From a virus: DNA of 32,416 nt. Where the stretch lies: IMG/VR virus record IMGVR_UViG_3300021963_000424, positions 1-32,416 of that record. One strand, given 5' to 3'. The first letter of the stretch is position 1, and every line of letters begins with the position of its first letter. The translations under genes were made by a program, and so were the position numbers. Shown one piece after another: positions 23,257 through 30,504 of this stretch. Under the pieces are notes generated by a model. That model was not told where the DNA came from and did not search any database. It saw only the letters and a program-made list of their open reading frames with translations.

Positions 23257-23599
23257 AAACACAGCAGGCATAGGAACACCTGATGTTAACATCTGTCACA
23301 ACGGCGTTGAGGTTTGGCTTGAACTTAAGGTTGCTAAGGGGCATTACATCTTTCTTAGAACTTCGCAAGTTGCATTTTGTGTGCGGCGTGTCGCGGAAAA
23401 AGGCCGAATCTTTTTCGTCACCCGCTACGGCGATGAGATTTTAATTTTTACCGGCGAGGAACTATTGGATTGTATGGACAAGATTGAAGGCGTAACTAAT
23501 AAGGCGTGTAAGCTGCATCTCAGCCATATTAAAGAATCGTTTATTTTTACTAAACCATATGCGTGGAATTCAATTATAGATTTACTTTATTACCAATAA
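23192..23599 (+). CDS. PD-(D/E)XK nuclease, VRR-NUC-like / resolvase-like
   Basis: 135 aa. The catalytic set is E22 (RIENTAGIGTPDV), D31 and E44-L-K46 (VWLELK). Then comes a conserved R56-x-S-Q59 (FLRTSQVAF), typical of phage VRR-NUC-like or Holliday-junction-resolvase-like nucleases, and strands RIFFVTRYGDEILIF. It probably cleaves branched or damaged DNA during replication and recombination or before packaging. It starts with GGAG near 23,180 and overlaps the previous gene by 65 bp. It ends before a promoter. The C-terminal half (residues 85-135) is not recognised. Confidence 0.75.
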   Translation: MKESTFWALMKTNLPGHVTRIENTAGIGTPDVNICHNGVEVWLELKVAKGHYIFLRTSQVAFCVRRVAEKGRIFFVTRYGDEILIFTGEELLDCMDKIEGVTNKACKLHLSHIKESFIFTKPYAWNSIIDLLYYQ

Positions 23600-23610
23600 T
23601 GTGATATACT
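23581..23610 (+). promoter_or_regulatory. Candidate promoter with extended -10 (23.6 kb)
   Basis: TTTACT (23,581-23,586), an 18-nt spacer and TATACT (23,605-23,610) with upstream TG (TGATATACT, extended -10). It lies 21 nt ahead of the ATG at 23,632, with AAGGAGA between. The -35 overlaps the end of the nuclease gene. Confidence 0.55.
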
Positions 23611-23631
23611 AATACTCAGAAAGGAGAGATG

Positions 23632-23952
23632 ATGACAGTATATGTGGTGCAAGAAGCTCGTGGAATTAACCTGCTGCCAGCCGAGCAGTATGGAGATCTG
23701 CGTATCTTGTTACCCCCAGGCAACGTAGCATTTTCAGCAGGACCTACCATCAGTCGCTTAAAACGTGGCCTTGCAAGGTTTTCTGACAATGATTACTTGT
23801 TAATGGTTGGCGATCCTGCCGCCATTGCAGCTGCCGGAGCGGTAGCGTGTATGTTAAACAACGGGCGTATGAAACTGTTAAAGTGGGATCGGCAAGAGAT
23901 GCGGTACTACGTAGTTGAATACGATTTAATGAGGAGAGAAGATGACTTCTGA
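23632..23952 (+). CDS. Conserved hypothetical phage protein (YVVQEARG family)
   Basis: 106 aa. TVYVVQEARGINLLPAEQYG at the start, DNDYLLMVGDPAAIAAAGAV in the middle and LLKWDRQEMRYYVVEYD near the end make up a conserved hypothetical of tailed phages, usually found near the DNA polymerase. The repeated GDPAAIAAA and WDRQE motifs are intact. Function unknown. Of two ATGs, the second (23,632) has better spacing (5 nt) from AAGGAGA. The C-terminus overlaps the next gene by 11 bp. Confidence 0.72.
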   Translation: MTVYVVQEARGINLLPAEQYGDLRILLPPGNVAFSAGPTISRLKRGLARFSDNDYLLMVGDPAAIAAAGAVACMLNNGRMKLLKWDRQEMRYYVVEYDLMRREDDF

Positions 23953-24472
23953 AGAAAATTTTGCATCAGACGAAAGTCTGAAGGTTGTTGCCGAATTAGC
24001 TACTCGACAACTTAAATTAGAACAAGAACTTAACGATTTAGAAGAGCAAGTTAAAGCTAAGAAAGAAGAACTAACACAAGTATCTGAAAAAGATCTTCCT
24101 GAAGCCTTAGCTGAATGCGGTTTATCTGAGGTTAAATTACTTGATGGTAGTAAGGTTACGGTTAAACCATACTATCAGGCTAATCCGCCAAAAGAGAAAT
24201 ACGAGGAAGCAATGGCATGGCTTCGTACTCATGGTCATGGTGACCTGATTAAGAACGACGTGACTGTTAGCTTTGGTAAAGGTGAGGATACAAATGCTGC
24301 GGAATTTAAAGCGCATTTAATCGAATCAGGCACTTCCTTTACTGACAAGACTGGTGTTCATCCTATGACGTTTAAAGCGTTTGTGCGTGAACAGGTAGAG
24401 ACAGGTCAAAACTTGCCCTTTGATCTGTTAGGTGTTTATATTGGGCAGAAAACTTCCATCAAGAAAGGATAA
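23942..24472 (+). CDS. Coiled-coil protein, conserved near phage replication genes
   Basis: 176 aa. Residues about 18-58 are a strongly charged coiled coil (ATRQLKLEQELNDLEEQVKA, then KKEELTQVSEKDLPEALAEC), followed by a compact domain (LLDGSKVTVKPYYQANPP) and a C-terminal segment with LLGVYIGQKTSIKKG. I recognise this general layout from phage replication clusters but cannot name a function. It could be an adaptor or recombination mediator (inference). GAGGAGAAG precedes the start (GAGAAGATG at 23,936). It lies 5 bp before the possible SSB gene. Confidence 0.65.
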   Translation: MTSEENFASDESLKVVAELATRQLKLEQELNDLEEQVKAKKEELTQVSEKDLPEALAECGLSEVKLLDGSKVTVKPYYQANPPKEKYEEAMAWLRTHGHGDLIKNDVTVSFGKGEDTNAAEFKAHLIESGTSFTDKTGVHPMTFKAFVREQVETGQNLPFDLLGVYIGQKTSIKKG

Positions 24473-24477
24473 CTCAG

Positions 24478-25224
24478 ATGGCTAAAACTGATTTAAAAAC
24501 CAAAGATCAAGGTGGTGCCTTGATGGTGATTGACTTTGCAGCAGACGCTGGTATGGGTCTTGAGAATATGACTAGTCAAGACATGGCTATTCCATTCTTT
24601 AATGTGCTACAAAAACTATCGCCTCAGTGCGACACGATTGAAGGTGCTAAGGCTGGTATGATTTTTAATACCGTTACAGAACAATCTTACAAAGAGATCA
24701 CTGTAATTCCTTGCGCATATAAGCGTGAGTTTGTTGAATGGCGTCCACGTGCAAGTGGCGGTGGATTAGTAGGTCAACACACTATTACCAGTGAGGTAGT
24801 ATCATCTGCCAAAAATATTGACGGCAAATTGACTACAGCATCTGGCAACGTGTTAGTTGAAACAGCTTATCATTTTGTATTATCGGTATCTGATTCAGGT
24901 TCAATTGAGCCAGGCTTGATTGTAATGTCAAGCACACAACTGAAGAAGAATCGCCGATGGAACAGCTTGATGAACAACTTAAAAGTCCAAGGTCCTAATG
25001 GCATGGTTACTCCTGCAAGGTTTAGTCATATGTATAAGTTGAGCACCATTCAAGAACAGAATGATAAAGGCGCCTGGTATGGTTGGACCATCGATATGGT
25101 AGGTCCGGTAACTAACCCTGGTATTTATCAAGCTGCTCGTGACTTTGCCCAACAAGTCTCGTCAGGAACTGTGAAGACCGCAGCACCTGAGCAAGATCAC
25201 GCAGAAACCGTGCAACACTTTTAA
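24478..25224 (+). CDS. Possible single-stranded-DNA-binding protein
   Basis: 248 aa. Features: DMAIPFFNVLQKLSPQCDTI (residues 35-54), then GMIFNTVTEQSYKEITVIPC, then a beta-rich middle, and RRWNSLMNNLKVQGP (about 159-173). The pattern (LxxLSPQ, GxxxNT, WRPR) occurs in phage proteins placed beside DNA polymerase and primase. The C-terminus is acidic and ends in Phe (PEQDHAETVQHF), as in T7 gp2.5, whose C-terminal Phe is essential. This is suggestive, not proof. No other SSB candidate is visible in the module. It ends just before a rho-independent terminator. Confidence 0.5.
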   Translation: MAKTDLKTKDQGGALMVIDFAADAGMGLENMTSQDMAIPFFNVLQKLSPQCDTIEGAKAGMIFNTVTEQSYKEITVIPCAYKREFVEWRPRASGGGLVGQHTITSEVVSSAKNIDGKLTTASGNVLVETAYHFVLSVSDSGSIEPGLIVMSSTQLKKNRRWNSLMNNLKVQGPNGMVTPARFSHMYKLSTIQEQNDKGAWYGWTIDMVGPVTNPGIYQAARDFAQQVSSGTVKTAAPEQDHAETVQHF

Positions 25225-25231
25225 CAGAGGG

Positions 25232-25260
25232 CCAGGGGTTCACAGCCCCTGGTTTATTTA
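25232..25260 (+). terminator. Rho-independent terminator
   Basis: CCAGGGG (25,232-25,238) pairs perfectly with CCCCTGG (25,246-25,252) around a 7-nt loop, followed by TTTATTTA. It lies 8 nt after the possible SSB gene. The ATG of the primase is at 25,260, immediately after the T-rich run. Some readthrough must be assumed unless the primase has another source of transcription. Confidence 0.75.
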
Positions 25261-26747
25261 TGCTTGTAGAAAATTTCATGGAAATTTTCGAGGGGTTGCC
25301 AAGGGCTCATGGTACATACGTAATTAAGGGTAGTCGTCAGGACAATAAGTTAACTGGCAAGGCTACTACGATTCGTGAACCGATTACTAAAGACCTGTGG
25401 TTGCAACACCTTGAAGGTAAACAAGGACTTGGCGTTATTCCAATTAACGACGAGTCAATGTGTAAGTTTGGTGCTATTGACATTGATACGTATGATGGCA
25501 GCATTGACTTACCTAAAATTAATTCAGCCATTCAAGAACTAAAGGTTCCGTTATTTCCCTGTGCTAGTAAGTCTGGGGGCATTCACTTGTACCTTTTTAC
25601 TTCTGAGTGGGTTGATGCAGGTACAATGCAGCAAAAATTAAAAGACCTTGCAGCGTATATGGGCTTTGGCGGTTGCGAAATATTTCCGAAACAAACCAAA
25701 ATCCTCGCGGATCGTGGCGATATCGGTCAGTGGATCAACATGCCTTACTTCGGCGAAACACGCTGGTGTCAGGGTATGAAGCCAGAAGCCTTTGTTGAAA
25801 AGGTAATGGCCAATCGCTTTACTGCTAAACAATTAGATGATCTAGTGATTAACGTAAAAGCTGGGTTTGAAGACGGACCACCATGTTTGCAGCACCTATC
25901 TACTAAGGGTTTTCCACAAGGAACAAGAAACAACGGACTATTTAATATTGCTGTATACTGTAGGAAGAAGAGTCCGGACAACTGGGAATCTCAGCTCGAA
26001 GGTTTTAATATCGACTTGATGGATCCTCCCTTATCTAGTAGTGAGGTGCAAGGTGTTATCAAATCAGCCAAGCGAAAAGAGTATCAGTACACGTGCAGTA
26101 AACCTCCTGTCGCACCCTATTGCAATGCTGCTGTTTGCAAGCTTCGTAAGTTTGGTGTCGGGACTTCTACTGATATGCCTGCTGTACATAGTCTTACTAA
26201 GTTTAACACTCTTCCTCCCATCTGGTTCCTCGATGTTGATGGCGGCGGTCGGTTAGAATTAGAAACAGACGACTTACATAATCAACGTAGGTTCCAGCGC
26301 AAATGCATGGAACGTTTAAACGTCTTGCCTGGCAAGATGAATGATATTGCCTGGACTAAACTAGTTAATCATCTACTAGAAAACCTTACCATCATTGAAG
26401 CACCACCGGATGCTTCTCCTGTCGGACAACTGTTTGAATACATCGAACGCTTTTGTACTGGCCGGGTGCAAGCCAAGGTTAAGGAAGAAATTCTACTTGG
26501 TAAACCATGGACTGATAGTGGTAAACACTTTTTTAGGATGGCAGACCTCATGGCGTTCCTAGACCGGCATCATTTCAGGGATTACAAGGTTCACCAGGTT
26601 ACTTCGATCTTACGTGAGAATGGCGCTGAACATCACTTCTTTAATATCAAGGGAAAAGGGATTAACATTTGGGCGATCAGTGAGTTTGAAAAACACGATG
26701 GCAACTTTGATACTCCAGACATTGAAGGTAATGAGGAAGTATTTTGA
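25260..26747 (+). CDS. Archaeo-eukaryotic-type primase (AEP) with PriL-like cysteine domain
   Basis: 495 aa. Catalytic Asp residues D74 and D76 are in FGAIDIDTYDG. The SGGIHLYLF motif follows (S105-G-G-I-H109), and ILADRGDIGQWINMPYF (about 148-163) carries the GxxINxPYF motif of phage/TOTE-type AEP primases. The C-terminal part has cysteines C209 (PPCLQHL), C279, C288 and C293 (TCSKPPVAPYCNAAVCKLRK). Their order and spacing are like the iron-sulfur domain of archaeal/eukaryotic PriL. It should make primers for the family A polymerase. The start has no visible Shine-Dalgarno and sits just after a terminator. The next possible ATG (25,278) is no better. Confidence 0.85.
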   Translation: MLVENFMEIFEGLPRAHGTYVIKGSRQDNKLTGKATTIREPITKDLWLQHLEGKQGLGVIPINDESMCKFGAIDIDTYDGSIDLPKINSAIQELKVPLFPCASKSGGIHLYLFTSEWVDAGTMQQKLKDLAAYMGFGGCEIFPKQTKILADRGDIGQWINMPYFGETRWCQGMKPEAFVEKVMANRFTAKQLDDLVINVKAGFEDGPPCLQHLSTKGFPQGTRNNGLFNIAVYCRKKSPDNWESQLEGFNIDLMDPPLSSSEVQGVIKSAKRKEYQYTCSKPPVAPYCNAAVCKLRKFGVGTSTDMPAVHSLTKFNTLPPIWFLDVDGGGRLELETDDLHNQRRFQRKCMERLNVLPGKMNDIAWTKLVNHLLENLTIIEAPPDASPVGQLFEYIERFCTGRVQAKVKEEILLGKPWTDSGKHFFRMADLMAFLDRHHFRDYKVHQVTSILRENGAEHHFFNIKGKGINIWAISEFEKHDGNFDTPDIEGNEEVF

Positions 26748-28204
26748 CGTGGACGATTGTATTCGGACCTCCAGGGACTGGCAAGACGACGACTGGTATG
26801 CGGTTCATTGAAGAACGTTTAGAACGCGGTATCCCACCTAATCGGATTGGGTATATCGCGTTTACTAGAAAGGCGGCCAATGAAGCTAGGACTAGGGCTG
26901 CTGAGAAGTTTGGATTTACCGCCGATGACATGCCGTACTTTCGGACCATTCATAGTCTTGCCTTTATGCAACTAGGGATAAAACCGTCTGGCATGCTGCA
27001 ACGTACTAACTACACTGAGTTAGGTGAAAAGCTAGGGATCGAGGTCAGTGGTTCATTTAACAATGAAGACGGTCTATTACAGGGAATGCCGTTAGGAGAT
27101 CGCTATTTCTTTTTAGATAACTTAGCAAGGATTACGCGTAAACCGTTAAAAAGGATCTATGAAGAATGTGGCGACGATGAGATTGATTGGCATGAACTAG
27201 ACCGGGTTTCACGGACCTTGCAGCAATACAAGAAGATCCATAAACTCTATGACTTTACCGATCTATTAGAACAGTGGTTAGAGCATGGTCATACGCCAAA
27301 ACTAGATTCGATCTTTGTCGACGAGGCACAAGACCTGTCTGCATTACAGTGGGACTTTGTTGAAAAATTAACTGTTAATATGGAGGACAAATATGTCGCA
27401 GGTGACGACGATCAAGCTATCTATCGATGGGCCGGAGCCGATGTTGAAAGACTTATACATCTACCCGGACGCCGTATTATCCTCGATCAGTCTTATCGGG
27501 TGCCCAGGACAGTGCATGCGGTGGCAACTAATCTCCTCACGCGTATCCAGAGTCGAGTGCCCAAACGATTTAAACCGTCAGATATATCAGGTAGTGTTAA
27601 CTGGCATTTTACACATGATGCCGTCGACCTCAGTAAAGGACAATGGCTCTTACTGGCACGTAACTCCTATCTCACAAGAGAACTTGAAGAAACCTGTTTA
27701 AGAGCTGGTTATCCGTTTGAGAGTCTTAAGAAGTCGCCACTACAAAATGATTCATTAAAGGCAATCATCGCTTGGACTAACTTATGCAAGGGCCAGCGAG
27801 TTAATGGTGACGCATTAAAACTAATTTACCGGTTCATGGGCCTTCGTAAGCGCACTGATAAAGAACGGACATATTCACTAGCTGACGTGAAACTAGAACC
27901 TGGGATCTGGCACCAGCGATTGACCCACATCTCTGCTGCCGAACGCGAGTATTACATTGCTGCCCGCCGGCAAGGTGAAAGTTTAACTGCAGATCCACGA
28001 ATCAAGATCAATACCATTCACGCCGTTAAAGGCGGTGAGGCAGATAACGTTTTAATCCTGACTGACATGGCAGCCAGGTCATACAAGTATATGCAGCAGT
28101 ACCCAGATGATGAAGCCCGCGTGTTTTACGTGGGTATGACTAGAGCAAAACATAATTTACACCTAATTCAACCACAAACGAATCTTTTTTACGAGATCGG
28201 ATAA
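26744..28204 (+). CDS. SF1A helicase, UvrD/PcrA-like
   Basis: 486 aa. Motif I GPPGTGKTTT (about residues 8-17); motif Ia YIAFTRKAANEAR; motif II VDEAQDLS; motif III DDDQAIYRWAGAD; motif IV region LLARNSY; motif V INTIHAVKGGEADNVLIL; motif VI RVFYVGMTRAKHNLHL. It is a 3'-5'-type DNA helicase by family. The start codon is TTG (26,744), overlapping the primase TGA (TTGA) with GAGGAAG about 6 nt upstream. This indicates translational coupling to the primase. With no DnaB-like gene visible, it may act as the fork helicase or in recombination-repair. Confidence 0.9.
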   Translation: MTWTIVFGPPGTGKTTTGMRFIEERLERGIPPNRIGYIAFTRKAANEARTRAAEKFGFTADDMPYFRTIHSLAFMQLGIKPSGMLQRTNYTELGEKLGIEVSGSFNNEDGLLQGMPLGDRYFFLDNLARITRKPLKRIYEECGDDEIDWHELDRVSRTLQQYKKIHKLYDFTDLLEQWLEHGHTPKLDSIFVDEAQDLSALQWDFVEKLTVNMEDKYVAGDDDQAIYRWAGADVERLIHLPGRRIILDQSYRVPRTVHAVATNLLTRIQSRVPKRFKPSDISGSVNWHFTHDAVDLSKGQWLLLARNSYLTRELEETCLRAGYPFESLKKSPLQNDSLKAIIAWTNLCKGQRVNGDALKLIYRFMGLRKRTDKERTYSLADVKLEPGIWHQRLTHISAAEREYYIAARRQGESLTADPRIKINTIHAVKGGEADNVLILTDMAARSYKYMQQYPDDEARVFYVGMTRAKHNLHLIQPQTNLFYEIG

Positions 28205-28228
28205 CGAGGATTAACCGAGGGAACATCG

Positions 28229-29683
28229 ATGCACACAGCTAATAGCAACACCTATCCTTTTAAGACAACTCCCTACGCTCATCAGAGTGAGGCGTGGGGC
28301 ATATCAAAGGATAAAGATGAGTTTGCCCTGTTTATGGAGATGGGAACTGGCAAGACAAAGGTAGCAATTGATTCGATTTCATATCTTTACGACTCAGGTC
28401 GGATACAGTCTGCGCTTATTGTCGCGCCCAAGGGTGTCTATATGAATTGGATTATCAAGGAGATACCAACCCACCTACCTGACCATGTAAGATACCAAAT
28501 TGCCTCATGGCACGCCGCACCTAGAAAGGCCGAGCAAGAAGCATTAGATAATATTCTCAAACAGTCTGATGACCTGCGTATCCTTGTTATGAACGTCGAA
28601 GCCTTTAGCACGGACCGCGGTACAAAGTTTGCAAAACTATTCTTAGATGTCGGCGGCAGATCAATCATGGTTGTCGATGAATCAACTACGATTAAGAATC
28701 CAGGGGCACAGCGAACTAAGAATGTAATCAAGGTAGGAACATATGCAAAGTATCGACGCATCCTTACTGGCGAACCCGTGACCCGTAGTCCATTAGACAT
28801 CTACAGTCAAGCCCAGTTCTTGAACCCGCATCTACTAGGCTTTAGCAGTTACTATACGTTTAGAAACCGGTATGCGATTATGATCGATATCAAGGCAGGT
28901 AATCGCAGCTTTAAAAAGATTACAGGGTTTCGTAAGTTAGACGAACTAACTAAGTCCTTACAAAGCTTTAGTTACCGCGTTAAGAAGGTTGACTGTCTAG
29001 ACTTACCAGCAAAGATCTATCAATACCGGTATGTTGAATTGACTAAGGAACAAAAGCAACTGTATAAGCAAGTGGCCGATATTGCGGTAGCCACACTCAA
29101 GGGCAAGGTCTTAACCATTGACAATGTACTAACCCAGATCCTTCGGCTGCATCAGATTACCTGCGGACATTTTAAGAGCGATGACGGTGAGATCATCAAG
29201 GTACCTAACAACCGCCTAACTGAACTAGTAGATGTATTAGATGAGGCCAGTGACAAGGTAATCATTTGGGCTACGTATGTAGAAGATATCAAGACCATTC
29301 AAGCAAAGTTAACCGAGATCTATGGGCCACAGTCCGTGGTTACTTATTACGGTAGTACTAGTACAGATGATAGGTCTGACGCCGTTAAACGTTTCCAAGA
29401 GGATCCTAGTGTAAGATACTTTATAGGTAACCCGTCAACGGGAGGCTACGGTATTACCTTGACCGCAGCAACGACCGTGGTCTACTATTCAAATAGTTAT
29501 AACCTCGAACATCGATTACAGTCTGAGGATCGTGCACACCGGATTGGCCAAACCAAGTCAGTAAACTACGTTGACCTTACGGTGACGGGCACAATTGATG
29601 AAAAGATTATCAAGGCCTTGAGGGAGAAAAAGAATATCGCCGCTCAAGTCCTTGGTGAAGATATTACCTCTTGGCTTTCCTAG
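28229..29683 (+). CDS. SNF2-family SF2 helicase/translocase
   Basis: 484 aa. Motif I MEMGTGKTKV (about residues 36-45), Ia LIVAPKGVYMNW, motif II VVDESTTIKN (DEST instead of DEAH), motif III ILTGEPVTRS, motif V GNPSTGGYGITLTAATTVVY, motif VI QSEDRAHRIGQTKSVNYVDL. It is short compared with chromatin-remodelling SNF2 proteins, lacks extra domains, and matches the phage-type SNF2 proteins. It is preceded by GAGGGAAC about 10 nt upstream. It ends the plus-strand arc and overlaps the minus-strand DUF6496-like gene tail-to-tail by 20 bp. Its role could be moving along dsDNA to clear or rearrange protein complexes (inference). Confidence 0.88.
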   Translation: MHTANSNTYPFKTTPYAHQSEAWGISKDKDEFALFMEMGTGKTKVAIDSISYLYDSGRIQSALIVAPKGVYMNWIIKEIPTHLPDHVRYQIASWHAAPRKAEQEALDNILKQSDDLRILVMNVEAFSTDRGTKFAKLFLDVGGRSIMVVDESTTIKNPGAQRTKNVIKVGTYAKYRRILTGEPVTRSPLDIYSQAQFLNPHLLGFSSYYTFRNRYAIMIDIKAGNRSFKKITGFRKLDELTKSLQSFSYRVKKVDCLDLPAKIYQYRYVELTKEQKQLYKQVADIAVATLKGKVLTIDNVLTQILRLHQITCGHFKSDDGEIIKVPNNRLTELVDVLDEASDKVIIWATYVEDIKTIQAKLTEIYGPQSVVTYYGSTSTDDRSDAVKRFQEDPSVRYFIGNPSTGGYGITLTAATTVVYYSNSYNLEHRLQSEDRAHRIGQTKSVNYVDLTVTGTIDEKIIKALREKKNIAAQVLGEDITSWLS

Positions 29684-29813
29684 CTTCAGATAAAGCAATT
29701 GCAACTGCTTGCTTTTGACTTTTAACAACAGGACCGCCTTTGCCTGAATGTAATGTACCGCCTTTAAATTCACGCATAACTTTTGCTACTTTCTTTTCGC
29801 CTTTAGTCGCCAT
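29664..29813 (-). CDS. DUF6496-like small basic protein
   Basis: 49 aa. MATKGEKKVAKVMREFKGGT, then LHSGKGGPVVKSQKQAVAIA, then LSEARKAKR. It matches the DUF6496 pattern (KVMxEFKxGTLHSG...KxRKQAIAIALSEARK) widespread in phages and bacteria, where the family has no known function. AAGGA lies 7 nt before the ATG. Highly Lys/Ala-rich and probably nucleic-acid binding (inference). It is the last gene of the minus-strand arc and overlaps the end of the SNF2 gene by 20 bp. Confidence 0.8.
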   Translation of the reverse strand: MATKGEKKVAKVMREFKGGTLHSGKGGPVVKSQKQAVAIALSEARKAKR

Positions 29814-29821
29814 GATAGTCC

Positions 29822-29971
29822 TTATTTTTTAGCTGTCTTAGCTGAGTCTCTAAAGTCCTTAGCGGTAGGTGCGCCCTTAGTTCCTGGTTTACGCATCTTT
29901 TCGCCAGATCCTGCTTTAATTCGTTCACGTTTAGCGTGAATGTTCGCGTATAATCCTGGTTTAGTCGCCAT
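29822..29971 (-). CDS. Small basic conserved phage protein (KPGLYANIHAKR type)
   Basis: 49 aa: MATKPGLYANIHAKRERIKA, then GSGEKMRKPGTKGAPTAKDF, then RDSAKTAKK. The segment from PGLYANIHAKR to GSGEKMRKPG is a conserved motif of small phage proteins that I recognise but for which I know no function. AGAAGGAT lies about 8 nt upstream, inside the previous gene. It starts MATK like both of its neighbours. Strongly basic. Confidence 0.72.
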   Translation of the reverse strand: MATKPGLYANIHAKRERIKAGSGEKMRKPGTKGAPTAKDFRDSAKTAKK

Positions 29972-30053
29972 AAAATTTATCCTTCTTGCCTTCTTTATGT
30001 GGGCCTTTTTTCTCGCGATGCTTCATTGGTTCTGGTTTTTTCTTAGTTGCCAT
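29961..30053 (-). CDS. 30-aa Lys-rich microprotein
   Basis: 30 codons: MATKKKPEPMKHREKKGPHK, then EGKKDKFYGD. More than one third is Lys/Arg/His. It has a clear Shine-Dalgarno (CAGGAG, 6 nt upstream of the ATG), overlaps the end of the lysozyme gene by 11 bp and the start of the next gene by 11 bp. The MATK beginning is shared with the two genes after it. Given the spacing and coupling it is likely expressed, function unknown. Confidence 0.6.
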   Translation of the reverse strand: MATKKKPEPMKHREKKGPHKEGKKDKFYGD

Positions 30054-30504
30054 GTGTAGCTCCTGATAAGTAAACAGCACGTTCATCGTTACGGCGACGA
30101 GTCAAACCTTTCAGTTCTTTTCCGCCTGCTTTATTGTACAACAAAAACGCATCAGCAGCACCTTCAAAATCTTCACGATTATGTTTGGCGCGAATAGAAG
30201 AACGTTGCAAGGTCCCTAGACCAAAGTTAAAACTGATCGAAACGAGTGCATCAAACCGAGACTGAGTAAGACCCACAGGACATAATCGTTCCACTCCAAC
30301 TTCAAAGCGAGCAATATCTTTCCTAAGTATTTCATTAACTTCCTCCATGGTAAAGGTCTTGTTCCAAGCATCTGGTAAGGTCTTGCCGTCACCGATTAAG
30401 TGTCCGACGCCCACGGTCCATAGTCCAATAGCATCTTGATATGGTTTGACTCGCACCCCTTCATGGTGCTTTAACATCTCTAGACAGCGATCACTAATTT
30501 TCAT
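30043..30504 (-). CDS. Endolysin, GH24 lysozyme (T4-type)
   Basis: 153 aa muramidase. The catalytic triad has the exact T4 lysozyme spacing: E15 (KHHEGVRVKPYQDAIGLW), D24 and T30 (WTVGVGH), that is 9 and 6 residues apart. The conserved helix FDALVSISFNFGLGTLQRSS and the C-terminal GLTRRRNDERAVYL segment also fit. There is no signal peptide or SAR sequence, so release must depend on a holin, encoded directly upstream (ATGA overlap). It cleaves peptidoglycan beta-1,4 bonds at the end of infection. Confidence 0.93.
   Translation of the reverse strand: MKISDRCLEMLKHHEGVRVKPYQDAIGLWTVGVGHLIGDGKTLPDAWNKTFTMEEVNEILRKDIARFEVGVERLCPVGLTQSRFDALVSISFNFGLGTLQRSSIRAKHNREDFEGAADAFLLYNKAGGKELKGLTRRRNDERAVYLSGATHGN

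Noticed and set aside
28438-28800. 120-codon minus-strand frame antisense to the SNF2 helicase gene
   Set aside because: It runs opposite intact helicase motifs (motif II and III regions) and has no ribosome site.
29693-29720. AAGCA/TGCTT stem with T-rich tail as a terminator for the plus-strand arc
   Set aside because: The stem is only 5 bp, AT-rich, and lies inside a conserved minus-strand gene whose codons explain the sequence.
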